Source: Pythium myriotylum (lineage: Eukaryota; Oomycota; Peronosporomycetes; Pythiales; Pythiaceae). Taken from it: a stretch of DNA of 64,000 bases. Shown here one piece after another: positions 50,672 through 59,832 of the stretch. Made by a program: the position numbers and the translations under genes. Positions within the stretch are counted from its first letter, which is position 1. Every line of letters starts with the position of its first letter. The stretch lies in assembly GCA_023091665.1 (NCBI GenBank), contig JALJCQ010000013.1, positions 1,302,001 through 1,366,000 of the forward strand. The letters are read 5' to 3'. The notes under the pieces are model-generated. The model saw only the letters and a program-made list of their open reading frames with translations, ran no database searches and was not told the DNA's origin.

Positions 50672-52902
50672 TCAAGATTCTGAGGTGGTCGCAAGACCGA
50701 CTTCGATAATGCGGCAATCTACAAGTGTTTCTTTACTGAGTGACACTCCTGGAGCAAGATATTTTTCAATCTCTCCCCCTTCTTCAAAGCTACCTGGCCA
50801 AAAGTAGCTCGATTTGTGTGTTGTCTCGAGCCAGCCGAGGTGTTTGAGCGCAGCAGCAGCAAGGCTGGAGCAAAAATACTTCCGTTTAGATGGCTCGGAC
50901 TCATCACTTGCCTTGACTGGGGATGGTGCTAACATTCCAGTGGATAGTCGTCTTGCCAGCGTGGGCGAGCGACCTTCATCAGATCCTGTCGATGCCGTCT
51001 GGGAGGCTCGTCGACCCAACGGGCTGCTTGTTGCAGACTTTGACTCGGCCAGAGTTGTCCGCTCCGACTCTCCTCGGGTTTGAAGAATCCCCAAGATGCT
51101 GTACGGATTTCCGTCTACACGCTCAACAAAGGTTCTCATCTTTGCGAGAGTCTCCGGGGTGCGATTGGCTGTGAAGCGACGGACAACAATGGCCTTCGAA
51201 ACCTCGCGAGAGTAGGCCATCAATCTGGCTTTCAAAGAGTAAACTTGAATTCCTTCGCCCGTAGCCTCGAGGATGCGAAGCAGGTTTCGGGATTCACCAG
51301 GGACGACAATTCCAATGTGGTCGTACTTGGAACCCGTCACTTTGCGCTGAAGCACGCTGGCACCAAACCGACACGAGAACAGGATAATATCTCCATAATC
51401 GAGTCCGACATGTAGGGCTGTGACGTGGATCACGCTCTTTTCATTCTTGCTCAGATCTCGGTCGCGGGAGGTCGAGACGACGCCCAGAAATGACATGAAA
51501 AGTACATCCAAACTAATGATCGGATGGTCCACTAAGGAGCGCGTGTACTGCTCGAGCTGCATACGCCGCCTGTTGACAAATTGGCCTTCGAGTGGCGTGA
51601 AGACATGCTTAGAAGGGAGCTTTGGCAGCTCGCAGTCGGGGTACTTTTCCCTCAGCTCCTGGTGAAGTTTGTGGAACTCTTTGAATCGTCTCTGAACTTG
51701 CCAGTTCATGTCGTTAAAGTGAACATCAATGAGGTACGCTGTGTACGACTTCTGCGAAAGATCGCTGACTTTGTTCTTTGTCGCGGTGATCGAAAGTTGG
51801 ATCTTCGGGAAGGGCATTGAGCTGACCTGCTCGAGACTCAAAATGATGAGTTCGTCCTTCGACTCGTGCTTGATATAGTGCGATAGAGGCTGGAGCTCAT
51901 CTTTGAGCCAGATTCCAGAGCCCGCCCGGGCGTAGAGGATGAAATGATCTGCCTCGTGTCTTAGAAGCTCCTGTAATTCAGAAAAGCCATGGCCTATCGC
52001 ACCAGTTGACGACTTCACGGAAGAGCTCTGCGTGAGTCATCGAAATGCCAAACAACTGAAAAGAGCCTGCCTTCTGACCTCTTGCATCGCATCGTGCACT
52101 TGTATCCGTAGTTCTTCCATGGCCCGGAGCTTTAATCGATGCAATGGTTTCGCAAGTCGCATCGACTTGCTCAGCGGCAACGACACGGAAATGCTAAGGG
52201 CGAAGAATGAGTCTGCATCACTCTCGACCTTATCGAAAAGAAATTCTCACCCTTTTCCTCTAGAATCAGTGATAGACACTTGCGCAACAGCAATAATGTC
52301 TGCAATAACTTTGGTCGATCCTGAAGGGGTGAGCTGAAGCTGGCAGAACTGTTCCACAGACATATCGCTGACGGCGCTGTCCGAGTCACAGTCTTCCGAA
52401 TCGCTTGATGCAAAACGAAGAAACGCGACTGAACGCAAGCGTTACAATCTCTCTTCGTGGTCATACCACTCGCTCAGTCATTGCACTCACCGTCCACGTG
52501 GTCGCTGTGCCTCTCCTTTGAGCCAGACGTTTTAGATGAGCCTAACTGCTTGGCGAGCAGCAGTGCCCGTACCCACTCGACGCGATCGCTCTCCGTCGTT
52601 GCCTCAAAGCTGACGATTTCGGCATTTCCGCTGCTTCTGCCTCTACGAGGTGGGATCTCCAAGGAGAACCGCCACGTCATGTCCTCAACAGCCTTGTCAT
52701 CAGCTCGGACTGAGCCAATGTGCGATACGCGCACGAGCTCCGTGAACAAGACTTTGCCCTCGTCCTCAGTCTCGCTAGTTGCCGTGACAGTGCCCAGTGC
52801 CTGGCCAAAGAGCGCGAGCGAGACCTCCTCGCATCGCGCGCCGCGCCATAGGCGCACTGGCCCGTGGTGGAGGCTGTTGGCCAGCGCGACGGGCTTGGCC
52901 AT
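50672..52902 (-). CDS. PH-PX-NlpC/P60-like (permuted papain fold) protein, with in-frame TGA
   Basis: Exons 52902-52491, 52428-52079 and 52027-50672; introns 62 and 51 nt. 705 codons before the stop, counting a TGA at codon 198 (52249-52247). The N-terminal ~130 residues look like a PH domain (TWRFSLEIPP ... DRVEWVRALLLAKQLG). The PX domain spans ~326-433 (YTAYLIDVHF, RRFKEFHKLHQEL, LPKLPSKHVF). The C-terminal domain resembles permuted NlpC/P60 (YiiX-like) enzymes: LDYGDIILFS, H490 in YDHIGIVV, E507 and C639 in KYFCSSLAAAAL. The catalytic triad is therefore plausible for an amidase or lipid acyl-thiol chemistry. PX and PH suggest phosphoinositide-membrane targeting. The TGA is either spliced out in a 30-nt in-frame intron, read through, or a lesion. 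Confidence 0.78.
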
Positions 52903-53058
52903 CGTCGAACTATTATGCCGTGCCACCTCTTGACTCAGATTTGCCAAGATGCCCGAAACCGATGTATATCACCTTTTCATGGATATTTACACCTCAGTAT
53001 CACCTTGTTTTGAGATAACGACGAGCTACTGCTTCCCGCCAAAAAACCCAAAGAGACC
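52903..53058. promoter_or_regulatory. 156-bp bidirectional promoter (PX-NlpC / RNase H2A)
   Basis: Divergent start codons at 52902 (-) and 53059 (+). No motif is recognised beyond A/T-rich stretches around 52965-53010. Confidence 0.4.
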
Positions 53059-54128
53059 ATGACCGACACCAAGCCGAACCTCCAGCGCCTCCAGTTGCTG
53101 GGCAGCGACGCGCCGGCCAACTGCCTGAACGATGTGCCTGTGATGGTCGGCATCGACGAGGCCGGTCGCGGGCCGGTCATGGGACCCATGGTCTACGGCG
53201 CGGCGTACTGGCCCGTGGAAGAGAACGACGCGATGAGCGCGCTGGGCTTCGACGACTCCAAGGCGCTGAGCGCCGAGAGTCGCGAAGGCCTCTTCGACAA
53301 GATGAAGGCCAACGAACGGCTTGGGTGCGTCGCAATCTCCGGCATGTCACACGTGAAAGGAGTATTCGGACTGACACGTCCCATATCCCATACTTGCGTC
53401 AATGTAGATGGATCGTGCGCATGATCTCAGCCGCCGAGATCTCCGACCACATGCAGCGACAGACGAGCAATCTGAACGAGATCTCACGCAGCGCGGCGAT
53501 CCAGCTCATCAAGGAGATCCAGGCCAAGGGTGTCAAAGTGAAGCAGGTTTTTGTCGACACGGTGGGCGACCCCAAGTGGTACGAGAGTTACCTGACCAAG
53601 TACTTCAATGGGACCATCCAGTTTCGCGTGGAGAAGAAAGCAGATAGCCTCTTCAAAGCTGTCAGTGCCGCTAGTATTGCTGCGAAGGTTACGCGTGACC
53701 GAATCATCACCGACTGGGAGTGGGAGGCGCCTTCACTGACGCTCTCAAAAGAGTTCGGCTCGGGGTACCCGAGCGACCCGAGGACCAAGGCTTGGCTGTC
53801 GGAGAGTATGGATCCGGTCTTTGCTTTCCCCAACATCGTTCGCTTTAGCTGGGGCACGATCGAGCCCTTTATTGCCAAAGCTGTGCCCGTCGATTGGCCA
53901 TACGAACGAGAACTCGAGAAGGTGATGATAGTTAGGACCAAGTTGTGGCGTTGTGGCATTTTAAACTGACCCTGACGTTGACTCACGCAGGCCAGTGCAC
54001 CAGCGGGAACTCAGTCCATCACCTCTTTCTTCCAGGCATCAGCTCAGGGCGGAGGCAAGGCGACTGCCTCAGCACAGCGGGCTGACTTTTTCAAGCAGCG
54101 CCAGATTCATGACGTGATTGATTTCTAA
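53059..54128 (+). CDS. RNASEH2A: Ribonuclease H2 catalytic subunit A
   Basis: Exons 53059-53324, 53408-53921 and 53991-54128; introns 83 and 69 nt, in phase. 305 residues, the normal length. RNase HII motifs: GIDEAGRGPVMGPMVY with catalytic D33 and E34, the LNEIS helix, FVDTVGDP with D139, and KKADSLFKAVSAASIAAKVTRD with D168, completing the four-acid active site. FGSGYPSDP and the terminal helices are also typical. It cleaves RNA/DNA hybrids and removes single ribonucleotides from DNA in the nucleus with subunits B and C. The third exon adds a polar tail containing TQSITSFFQ, similar to a PCNA-interacting box. Confidence 0.96.
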
Positions 54129-54295
54129 CGAGTGATACCGGTACAACTAAAAGACGTGACGTGGAATTCTAATCGTTATCCATATATATAGTTTGAATCC
54201 GGATATCGGATATAGTTTGCGTAGTGTACAGAAGATTCCTCTCTTATAGCTAATTTACATCGAGTTGACGCGGGTCGCAGGCATTGACGTCGAGC

Positions 54296-55225
54296 TTACT
54301 CCTTGACAGTGGTCTTCTTGAGCGACCCGAAAAGCTTGAGCTTGCGGCCCGAGAGCGTCTGCGACGGAGACTCGTCGAACTCCTCGAACTCGGATAGCGT
54401 CGAGTGGCTGTCCGTGTCGCTGACCATCGAGAGATCGTCGGACGAGTCCTGCACGGGCTCGTCGTACTGCTTGGCGGCCACTTCTTCCTCCTCGTCACAC
54501 TCCGCGTACTCCATGTCGTCCTCAAGCACGGTCTTGAGCGTGCCACACTGGTTGACGACGGCGCGGTCGCTCTGGCTGAGCTTGCACTGTGGGATGGGGT
54601 TGGGGAAGGCGTAGGCGGCCGCGTGGTGCGGGTTCTTGACGATGGAGCTGCCGAGGAAGCCGCGCAGGATGGAGACACCGGTGTCGCTAATGTGCTTTTG
54701 CTCGAGGTAGCTCTGCGAGATGAGGATGCGGTGGACCATGACGAGGTACTCGAGGAAGGCCGTGCAGCGGTGCTGGACGACTTCGCCCGAGTTGGAGCGG
54801 ATCTTGTGCTTGCGCGGGAAGTAGAGCTCGGAGACCATTTCCTCGAGCTTGGGGAAGACGGCCTGGAACTGCTCAAAGTGCTCGACGATGAGCTGTCGCA
54901 GGAGGAGAAAGTCCGAGTAGCGTCGGTGGACGACCCAGCTGCGGCCCGTGATGGCGTTCTGCACGTGGACGGCGTAGAGCGTGTAGCTCTTCCGCTCGCG
55001 CGCGCTCTTGGCGACGACGGGCTTGACGTTGTAGATGGCGATGGAGCCCATGGAGAGCATGGAGCGCTCGATGGCCGTGCCGCCCATGACGAGCGTGCGC
55101 CGGTCGGAGCAGCCGTAGACGCTGCTGGCCTTGATGATGAGCGACGAGAGGCGCGGCGCGGCCGTGGGCGGCACCTCGCACTGGAGCGCGACGTCTCGGC
55201 GGTAGCGGCGCGCGCGCGAGGCCAT
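54296..55225 (-). CDS. PX-domain protein
   Basis: Intronless, 309 residues from the ATG at 55225. A basic N-terminus is followed by a PX domain at about 60-190: SIAIYNVKPVVAKSARERKS, TLYAVHVQNAITGRSWVV, HRRYSDFLLLRQLI, then the Pro-poor loop KLEEMVSELYFPRKHKIR and the helix QHRCTAFLEYLVMVHRIL. The RRY motif that contacts the 3-phosphate of PtdIns3P is present. The C-terminal ~110 residues are acidic and Ser-rich, ending in a basic KLKLFGSLKKTTVKE segment. It is likely recruited to endosomal membranes. It is not a close copy of the PX region in the neighbouring PH-PX-NlpC gene. Confidence 0.9.
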   Translation of the reverse strand: MASRARRYRRDVALQCEVPPTAAPRLSSLIIKASSVYGCSDRRTLVMGGTAIERSMLSMGSIAIYNVKPVVAKSARERKSYTLYAVHVQNAITGRSWVVHRRYSDFLLLRQLIVEHFEQFQAVFPKLEEMVSELYFPRKHKIRSNSGEVVQHRCTAFLEYLVMVHRILISQSYLEQKHISDTGVSILRGFLGSSIVKNPHHAAAYAFPNPIPQCKLSQSDRAVVNQCGTLKTVLEDDMEYAECDEEEEVAAKQYDEPVQDSSDDLSMVSDTDSHSTLSEFEEFDESPSQTLSGRKLKLFGSLKKTTVKE

Positions 55226-56690
55226 GGCGGGTGGCGAATGCAGTTGTGGTGGTGATGATGATGATGGAAGTGTTGATGGCTCGGGTTCGTGGGATTGTGG
55301 GCAGCCGAAAAGAGCGGCAGACGGGACGGCAGAGAGCTCCCGAGAGTGTGTGCCATTTGCGACCGAACAAAGCAGCGGGCTCGTCTCTGGCCCACTTCCA
55401 CCTGGTGGGCTCGTCTTCTGGATGTATTGATATGATTGGGCGAATTGGAAAATACGCGCGTCGGATTGGATGATTTTCGAATTGCTGGACGCTCCGACTT
55501 CTGGCGCAAGTTGCACCGCTCTTGGGGAGAGCGGAGCTGCTCGCCATTTCGCGATTTTGCGACTCGCACAAAAAGCGCGAGTTGGGTTCATTTCGCGCCT
55601 TTGGGTTCAGGAATTGCGCGTCGTAAAATGCCCCGACAGAGTGGCAGAGGAAGTGAGGGAAGCGAGTCTTTTTCATCCACAACGAGCCGCCGCCTCTTCC
55701 GCCGCTTCACTTCGTGGCCAGAGCGCCTTCTGTCCAACGGACTGCCACCCCCAACTGAGCCCACCGTGACTGGCGGCCAGGACTGATATATGTGGCGCTT
55801 GCCGGATCCGGAGAAAGTCACAAATATATGACACAGTCTCACTTTCGAGGTTGGGTCGTCTCATGGCTCCATTTGGTTTCCATGAATGGATAAGGACCCC
55901 GTCCCCAATGCCTCCTGCCGGACGGAGGCCAGGAACGCACCTCGCACCCATCGCGATTTGTCCATCGAGTCTCAGTGTGGCTTGATCGATTCGGACGCCA
56001 TGCTGCGAAATGGCTCAACTCCACTAAGCGACTGTAAAGGAACTGCTGGGTGGACGGCTGGACTATTTTGCGACCGGATCTCCCTCCCCACAAGATCACG
56101 CATGTCACGAGTCTCGCGCCCATGCCATTTTCGGTCTGATCTATTCTAGTCAACGAGCCCACGATGGACGAGCGCACGAACCGACGGGACGATCAGCGTC
56201 ACGAGTTGCCACTCTACTCTGACTACTAGCAGCAGCACCCTTGCGGTGTGGACCACACGGCCTCGGTCTTTGCGCCTGTGAAGAGGTCACAGGCCACCCA
56301 CTCGGATTCATAAACATCACCGCCCAAGAGTTGCATGGGGAGTGACCGAGCGTGACGTGCGAGCATTAACTCATGCGCGCGACCTCACACCATCGCGCGC
56401 TCCCCATGCTCGCGCCTGTGCACTGCCGGAGAGCCCCATGACCATCTCCTTTTCTTCCGGCTCCTCTCGGTCGGCTTCAACTTGACAACTAGGTTCCTAA
56501 CCCGTACAGGTTTCTATCTTGACAGTTGAGTTCCTATCGTATCAGGTTCCTAACTGATAGTCTGATACAAACCACACAACCTCTCCCGGGTTGAATGGGC
56601 CGCATGGGTTGTAGGTGCCGTTAGTTTAACAGACCCGACCCGTGGGTCTGCTGCCAGCGCGTTGGCGCCAAAGAGTGGAGGGAACCAAGC
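55226..56690. other. 1.5-kb intergenic region before Fun30 gene
   Basis: No gene is supported. Frames continuing upstream of the PX start are Ser/Arg/His-rich and lack domains. A degenerate duplicated segment containing AGGTTCCTAAC lies at 56480-56555. The region should contain the two divergent promoters. Confidence 0.45.
56480..56555. repeat. Degenerate direct repeat upstream of Fun30 gene
   Basis: Two ~37-bp stretches start with CTTGACA (56480 and 56518) and include TTCCTA motifs. AGGTTCCTAAC occurs exactly at 56491-56501 and 56544-56554. The repeat lies ~140 bp before the start codon and could be regulatory. Confidence 0.4.
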
Positions 56691-59600
56691 ATGGCGCTGG
56701 GCGTGAAGGAGAGCGTGAGCGGACGCACCTTCGCGCTCGCGGACGAGGGCGAGGAGGTGCGCGTCTGCGGCGGCAAGGGCGCCGTCTACCTCAGCGGCGC
56801 CAAGGTGGCGCTGCGCTGCTGCGCCAAGGCGTCCATCGTCGTCACGCGCAAGCTCAAGCAGAGCGTGCTGCGCCAGGGCGACGTCGGCCTGCTCGACGTG
56901 CGCGACGTCTTCTACGCCAACGGCACGCTCACCAAGTACGAAGTGCTCGACCTCGACGCCGGACACCGAGTCACGCTCCAGGCCGCTCCAGCGGCGCCGC
57001 ACGCGACCACGGCGCAGGTCATCCGCCCCGCCGGCCCGTCCAAGGCCAACGGCGTCACGACCGTCGCCGGCATCCGCGTGCAGGCCACGCGGCTCGAAGC
57101 CACGACCTCGCGCTTCTTCGCCAAGCCCACCGGCTCGACGCTCTCGAGGCTCGCGGCCGGCACGATCGCGGCCAAGCGCGAGGAGAAGCAGCGGAGCCCG
57201 CTGGATGTGGCCGATGTGGAGACCGTGGTGAGCTCGCCCCCACGCGACCGAAAGGCCAAGACGCGCGCGGTCGTGGACTTGGTGGACGACGACTTCAGTG
57301 ACGCTGACGAAGAGAAGGACGAAGAGGCCATGACACCCGTCAAGCCGCGAGCCAGAAAGGCGCGTGCGATTGTCGAGTCGGACGACGAGGACGACGATGA
57401 TAGCGATAACACCGGCGACGACGCGGTCGTTGCGAGCTCGGATGTATCGTCTCCAGCCGACGAAGACGATGTGTTCGTGCACGAGCTCAAGCTGAAGCAG
57501 GAAAAGACAGGGGTCAAACCTAAATGGATGGAGGCGTTCGGTCTCAATGGGCCATCGAGCAGCGGAGACGGCTGGTACAGCGTTCGTGAACGAAAGGAAA
57601 AAGGTGGGCCATCGAAGAAGAGCAAGGCCTCTGGCGAGCTAGGCGAGAGGCCCTCGAAAAAGTCCCGACGCGACGTTGGAACGTACGATAATGATGAAGA
57701 CGATATCGAGGCCAACCATGTCTCGAGATCCCACGATGAGGTCGGCCAACTACTTCGTGATTGCGAGAAGATTGCTGAAAAACTCAGGCGCTCAATCAAG
57801 AGCTGGTCGGGTGCACCTTCCGCGAGCTCATCTCCGTCCAAAACGCAAGAGACCGCCGAAGACGACACGCACATCTCCCTTTCACAGATTAACGCTGATT
57901 CGAGTAGCCTTGGCGGCCGCATAGTGACCCAAGCAGACATCCCAGATATTTGTGAGACGTTGGAGCTCAAGCCGTATCAGGTGGTGGGATTAAACTGGCT
58001 GATGCTGTTGTGTGATAATGGCGTGTCCGGGGTGCTGGCGGATGAGATGGGACTTGGCAAGACTGTGCAGACGATTTCATTCTTGCTTCTGATCCACGCA
58101 CTAGCCAAGAAAGACGCCACAAAGTATGGAGGTCCACACATTGTCGTGGTCCCAGCAAGTGTGCTCAACAACTGGAAGCGCGAGTTTGCATGGATCGCCC
58201 CCAAGCTACGTGTACTGGTATACCACGGAAGCAAGAACGATCGCTACGATCTAATGGAATCGCTGACTGTCGATGACTTTGACGTCATGCTGACAACGTA
58301 CACCTACTTCGAAAGAGACACGTGCCAAGACGATAGAAACTTTCTTAGATCATTCAAATTTGGCTACATGATCCTCGACGAAGGCCATAGCATCAAGAAC
58401 TCGAAGACCTCTCGGTTTCGAAGAATATCCGCCATGCGCACACGAAACCGCCTGGTTCTAAGTGGCACTCCAATTCAGAACAACTTGAACGAGTTGCTCG
58501 CCTTGCTCAGCTTCTTGATGCCGAAAATGTTCGATCATGGGTCGGACGAGTTACTCTCGTTCTTTGATGGAACCGAGGAGAAGAAGACAGCAAAAGTGCG
58601 AAAGATTCTTGCACCCTTCGTGCTAAGACGAGAGAAAAAGTACGTCCTGACTCAACTGGTTCCGAAGACGGTCCATGTCGAAATGGTCAAGTTCGAAGGT
58701 GATCAACGCAAGGTGTACACAGACCTCATTGAGTCTGTCATCAAACAGAAGGAGGCAAGTGCTGCGCGAAAAGCTGAAGAAAAAGAGCACAAGAAGAAGA
58801 ACAAATCGAAATTTGACCGTCAAATTCAGAAGCTGCTTGGTGAAGTCGAGTCGAGGGAGACGAAAGGAGGGGATGCGCCAAATGATGCTGCTATTTTCAC
58901 TCAGCTGAGGAAAGCAGCAAACCACCCCGTCTTACTTCGTAACCATTACGTGTCTGATGAAGTGTTGGATACCATGACTAGATGTCTTCATCGTGCAGAA
59001 GCGTTTGGTACCCAATGCTCGCTCGCCATGGTCCGGAAAGAGCTTGAGAGTTACTCCGACTTTGAGTTGCATGATCTTTGCGTGCAATACAGTGGAAACG
59101 AAGAACTGCGGAAACTCCAGTTGCCTATGGAGACAATACTTCGCTCAGCCAAGTTTGATTACCTTCGTGAACTGTTACCGAAGTTGAAGTCGGGTGGCCA
59201 CCGCGTTCTTATTTTTTCTCAGTGGACCAAACTGCTTGACCTACTCGAGGTGCTAATGAGTCACATGGACTATCGATACCTGCGGCTAGATGGCTCCACA
59301 GAGGTCGCAGAGCGTCAAGGACTCATTGACTCTTTTAACCAGGACAAGAACCTGTTCGTCTTTCTGCTATCTACACGCGCCGGAGGTCTTGGGATTAACT
59401 TGACAGCAGCTGATACAGTGATTCTTCACGACCTCGACTTCAACCCAACAAACGATGAACAAGCGTGTGATCGTTGCCATCGAATTGGACAGACCAAACC
59501 TGTTTCGATCTACAAGTTGGTGTCAGAGAACACTGTCGATCACGACATTTTCAAGCTTGGGGAAGCGAAGACACAGCTGAACAATGCTGTTCTAGGAAAA

Positions 59601-59696
59601 CTCAATGCCCACGGTCCTGGCAACCAGAAGACCAACGAGAACGTGACCGTCGAGATGATGCTCGCCTCTGTGTTATCGTCGTACAAGAAAGAATAG
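56691..59696 (+). CDS. SNF2-family chromatin remodeller, Fun30/SMARCAD1 type
   Basis: Intronless, 1,001 residues. The N-terminal ~400 residues are charged and disordered with acidic runs and Lys patches. The SNF2 ATPase begins near LKPYQVVGLNWLML. Walker A is DEMGLGKT (451-458), motif II is DEGH (563-566), and motif III is LVLSGTPIQNN. The second RecA lobe contains LIFSQWTKLLDLLEVL, STRAGGLGINL and DRCHRIGQT. DEGH in place of DEAH, and the spacing of the insertion, fit Fun30/SMARCAD1. The family uses ATP to slide or exchange nucleosomes in heterochromatin maintenance, DNA-end resection and centromere silencing. No CUE domain is evident in the N-terminus. Confidence 0.93.
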   Translation: MALGVKESVSGRTFALADEGEEVRVCGGKGAVYLSGAKVALRCCAKASIVVTRKLKQSVLRQGDVGLLDVRDVFYANGTLTKYEVLDLDAGHRVTLQAAPAAPHATTAQVIRPAGPSKANGVTTVAGIRVQATRLEATTSRFFAKPTGSTLSRLAAGTIAAKREEKQRSPLDVADVETVVSSPPRDRKAKTRAVVDLVDDDFSDADEEKDEEAMTPVKPRARKARAIVESDDEDDDDSDNTGDDAVVASSDVSSPADEDDVFVHELKLKQEKTGVKPKWMEAFGLNGPSSSGDGWYSVRERKEKGGPSKKSKASGELGERPSKKSRRDVGTYDNDEDDIEANHVSRSHDEVGQLLRDCEKIAEKLRRSIKSWSGAPSASSSPSKTQETAEDDTHISLSQINADSSSLGGRIVTQADIPDICETLELKPYQVVGLNWLMLLCDNGVSGVLADEMGLGKTVQTISFLLLIHALAKKDATKYGGPHIVVVPASVLNNWKREFAWIAPKLRVLVYHGSKNDRYDLMESLTVDDFDVMLTTYTYFERDTCQDDRNFLRSFKFGYMILDEGHSIKNSKTSRFRRISAMRTRNRLVLSGTPIQNNLNELLALLSFLMPKMFDHGSDELLSFFDGTEEKKTAKVRKILAPFVLRREKKYVLTQLVPKTVHVEMVKFEGDQRKVYTDLIESVIKQKEASAARKAEEKEHKKKNKSKFDRQIQKLLGEVESRETKGGDAPNDAAIFTQLRKAANHPVLLRNHYVSDEVLDTMTRCLHRAEAFGTQCSLAMVRKELESYSDFELHDLCVQYSGNEELRKLQLPMETILRSAKFDYLRELLPKLKSGGHRVLIFSQWTKLLDLLEVLMSHMDYRYLRLDGSTEVAERQGLIDSFNQDKNLFVFLLSTRAGGLGINLTAADTVILHDLDFNPTNDEQACDRCHRIGQTKPVSIYKLVSENTVDHDIFKLGEAKTQLNNAVLGKLNAHGPGNQKTNENVTVEMMLASVLSSYKKE

Positions 59697-59832
59697 AAGG
59701 TAATAGATGGATTGTTATCGACGCACTGATGACATGTGCGTCCAGAAATTTTATGCCTCATCGATTATGTTACAAGTGTTCGCTTCAGACCCAATTATGT
59801 TCCGCCATTGACAGGTTCTGTGGTCTCAGTCC

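Noticed and set aside
52247..52249. Selenocysteine at the in-frame TGA
   Set aside because: The family is not a known selenoprotein, no SECIS-like structure was recognised in the short 3' region, and splicing or error explains it more simply.
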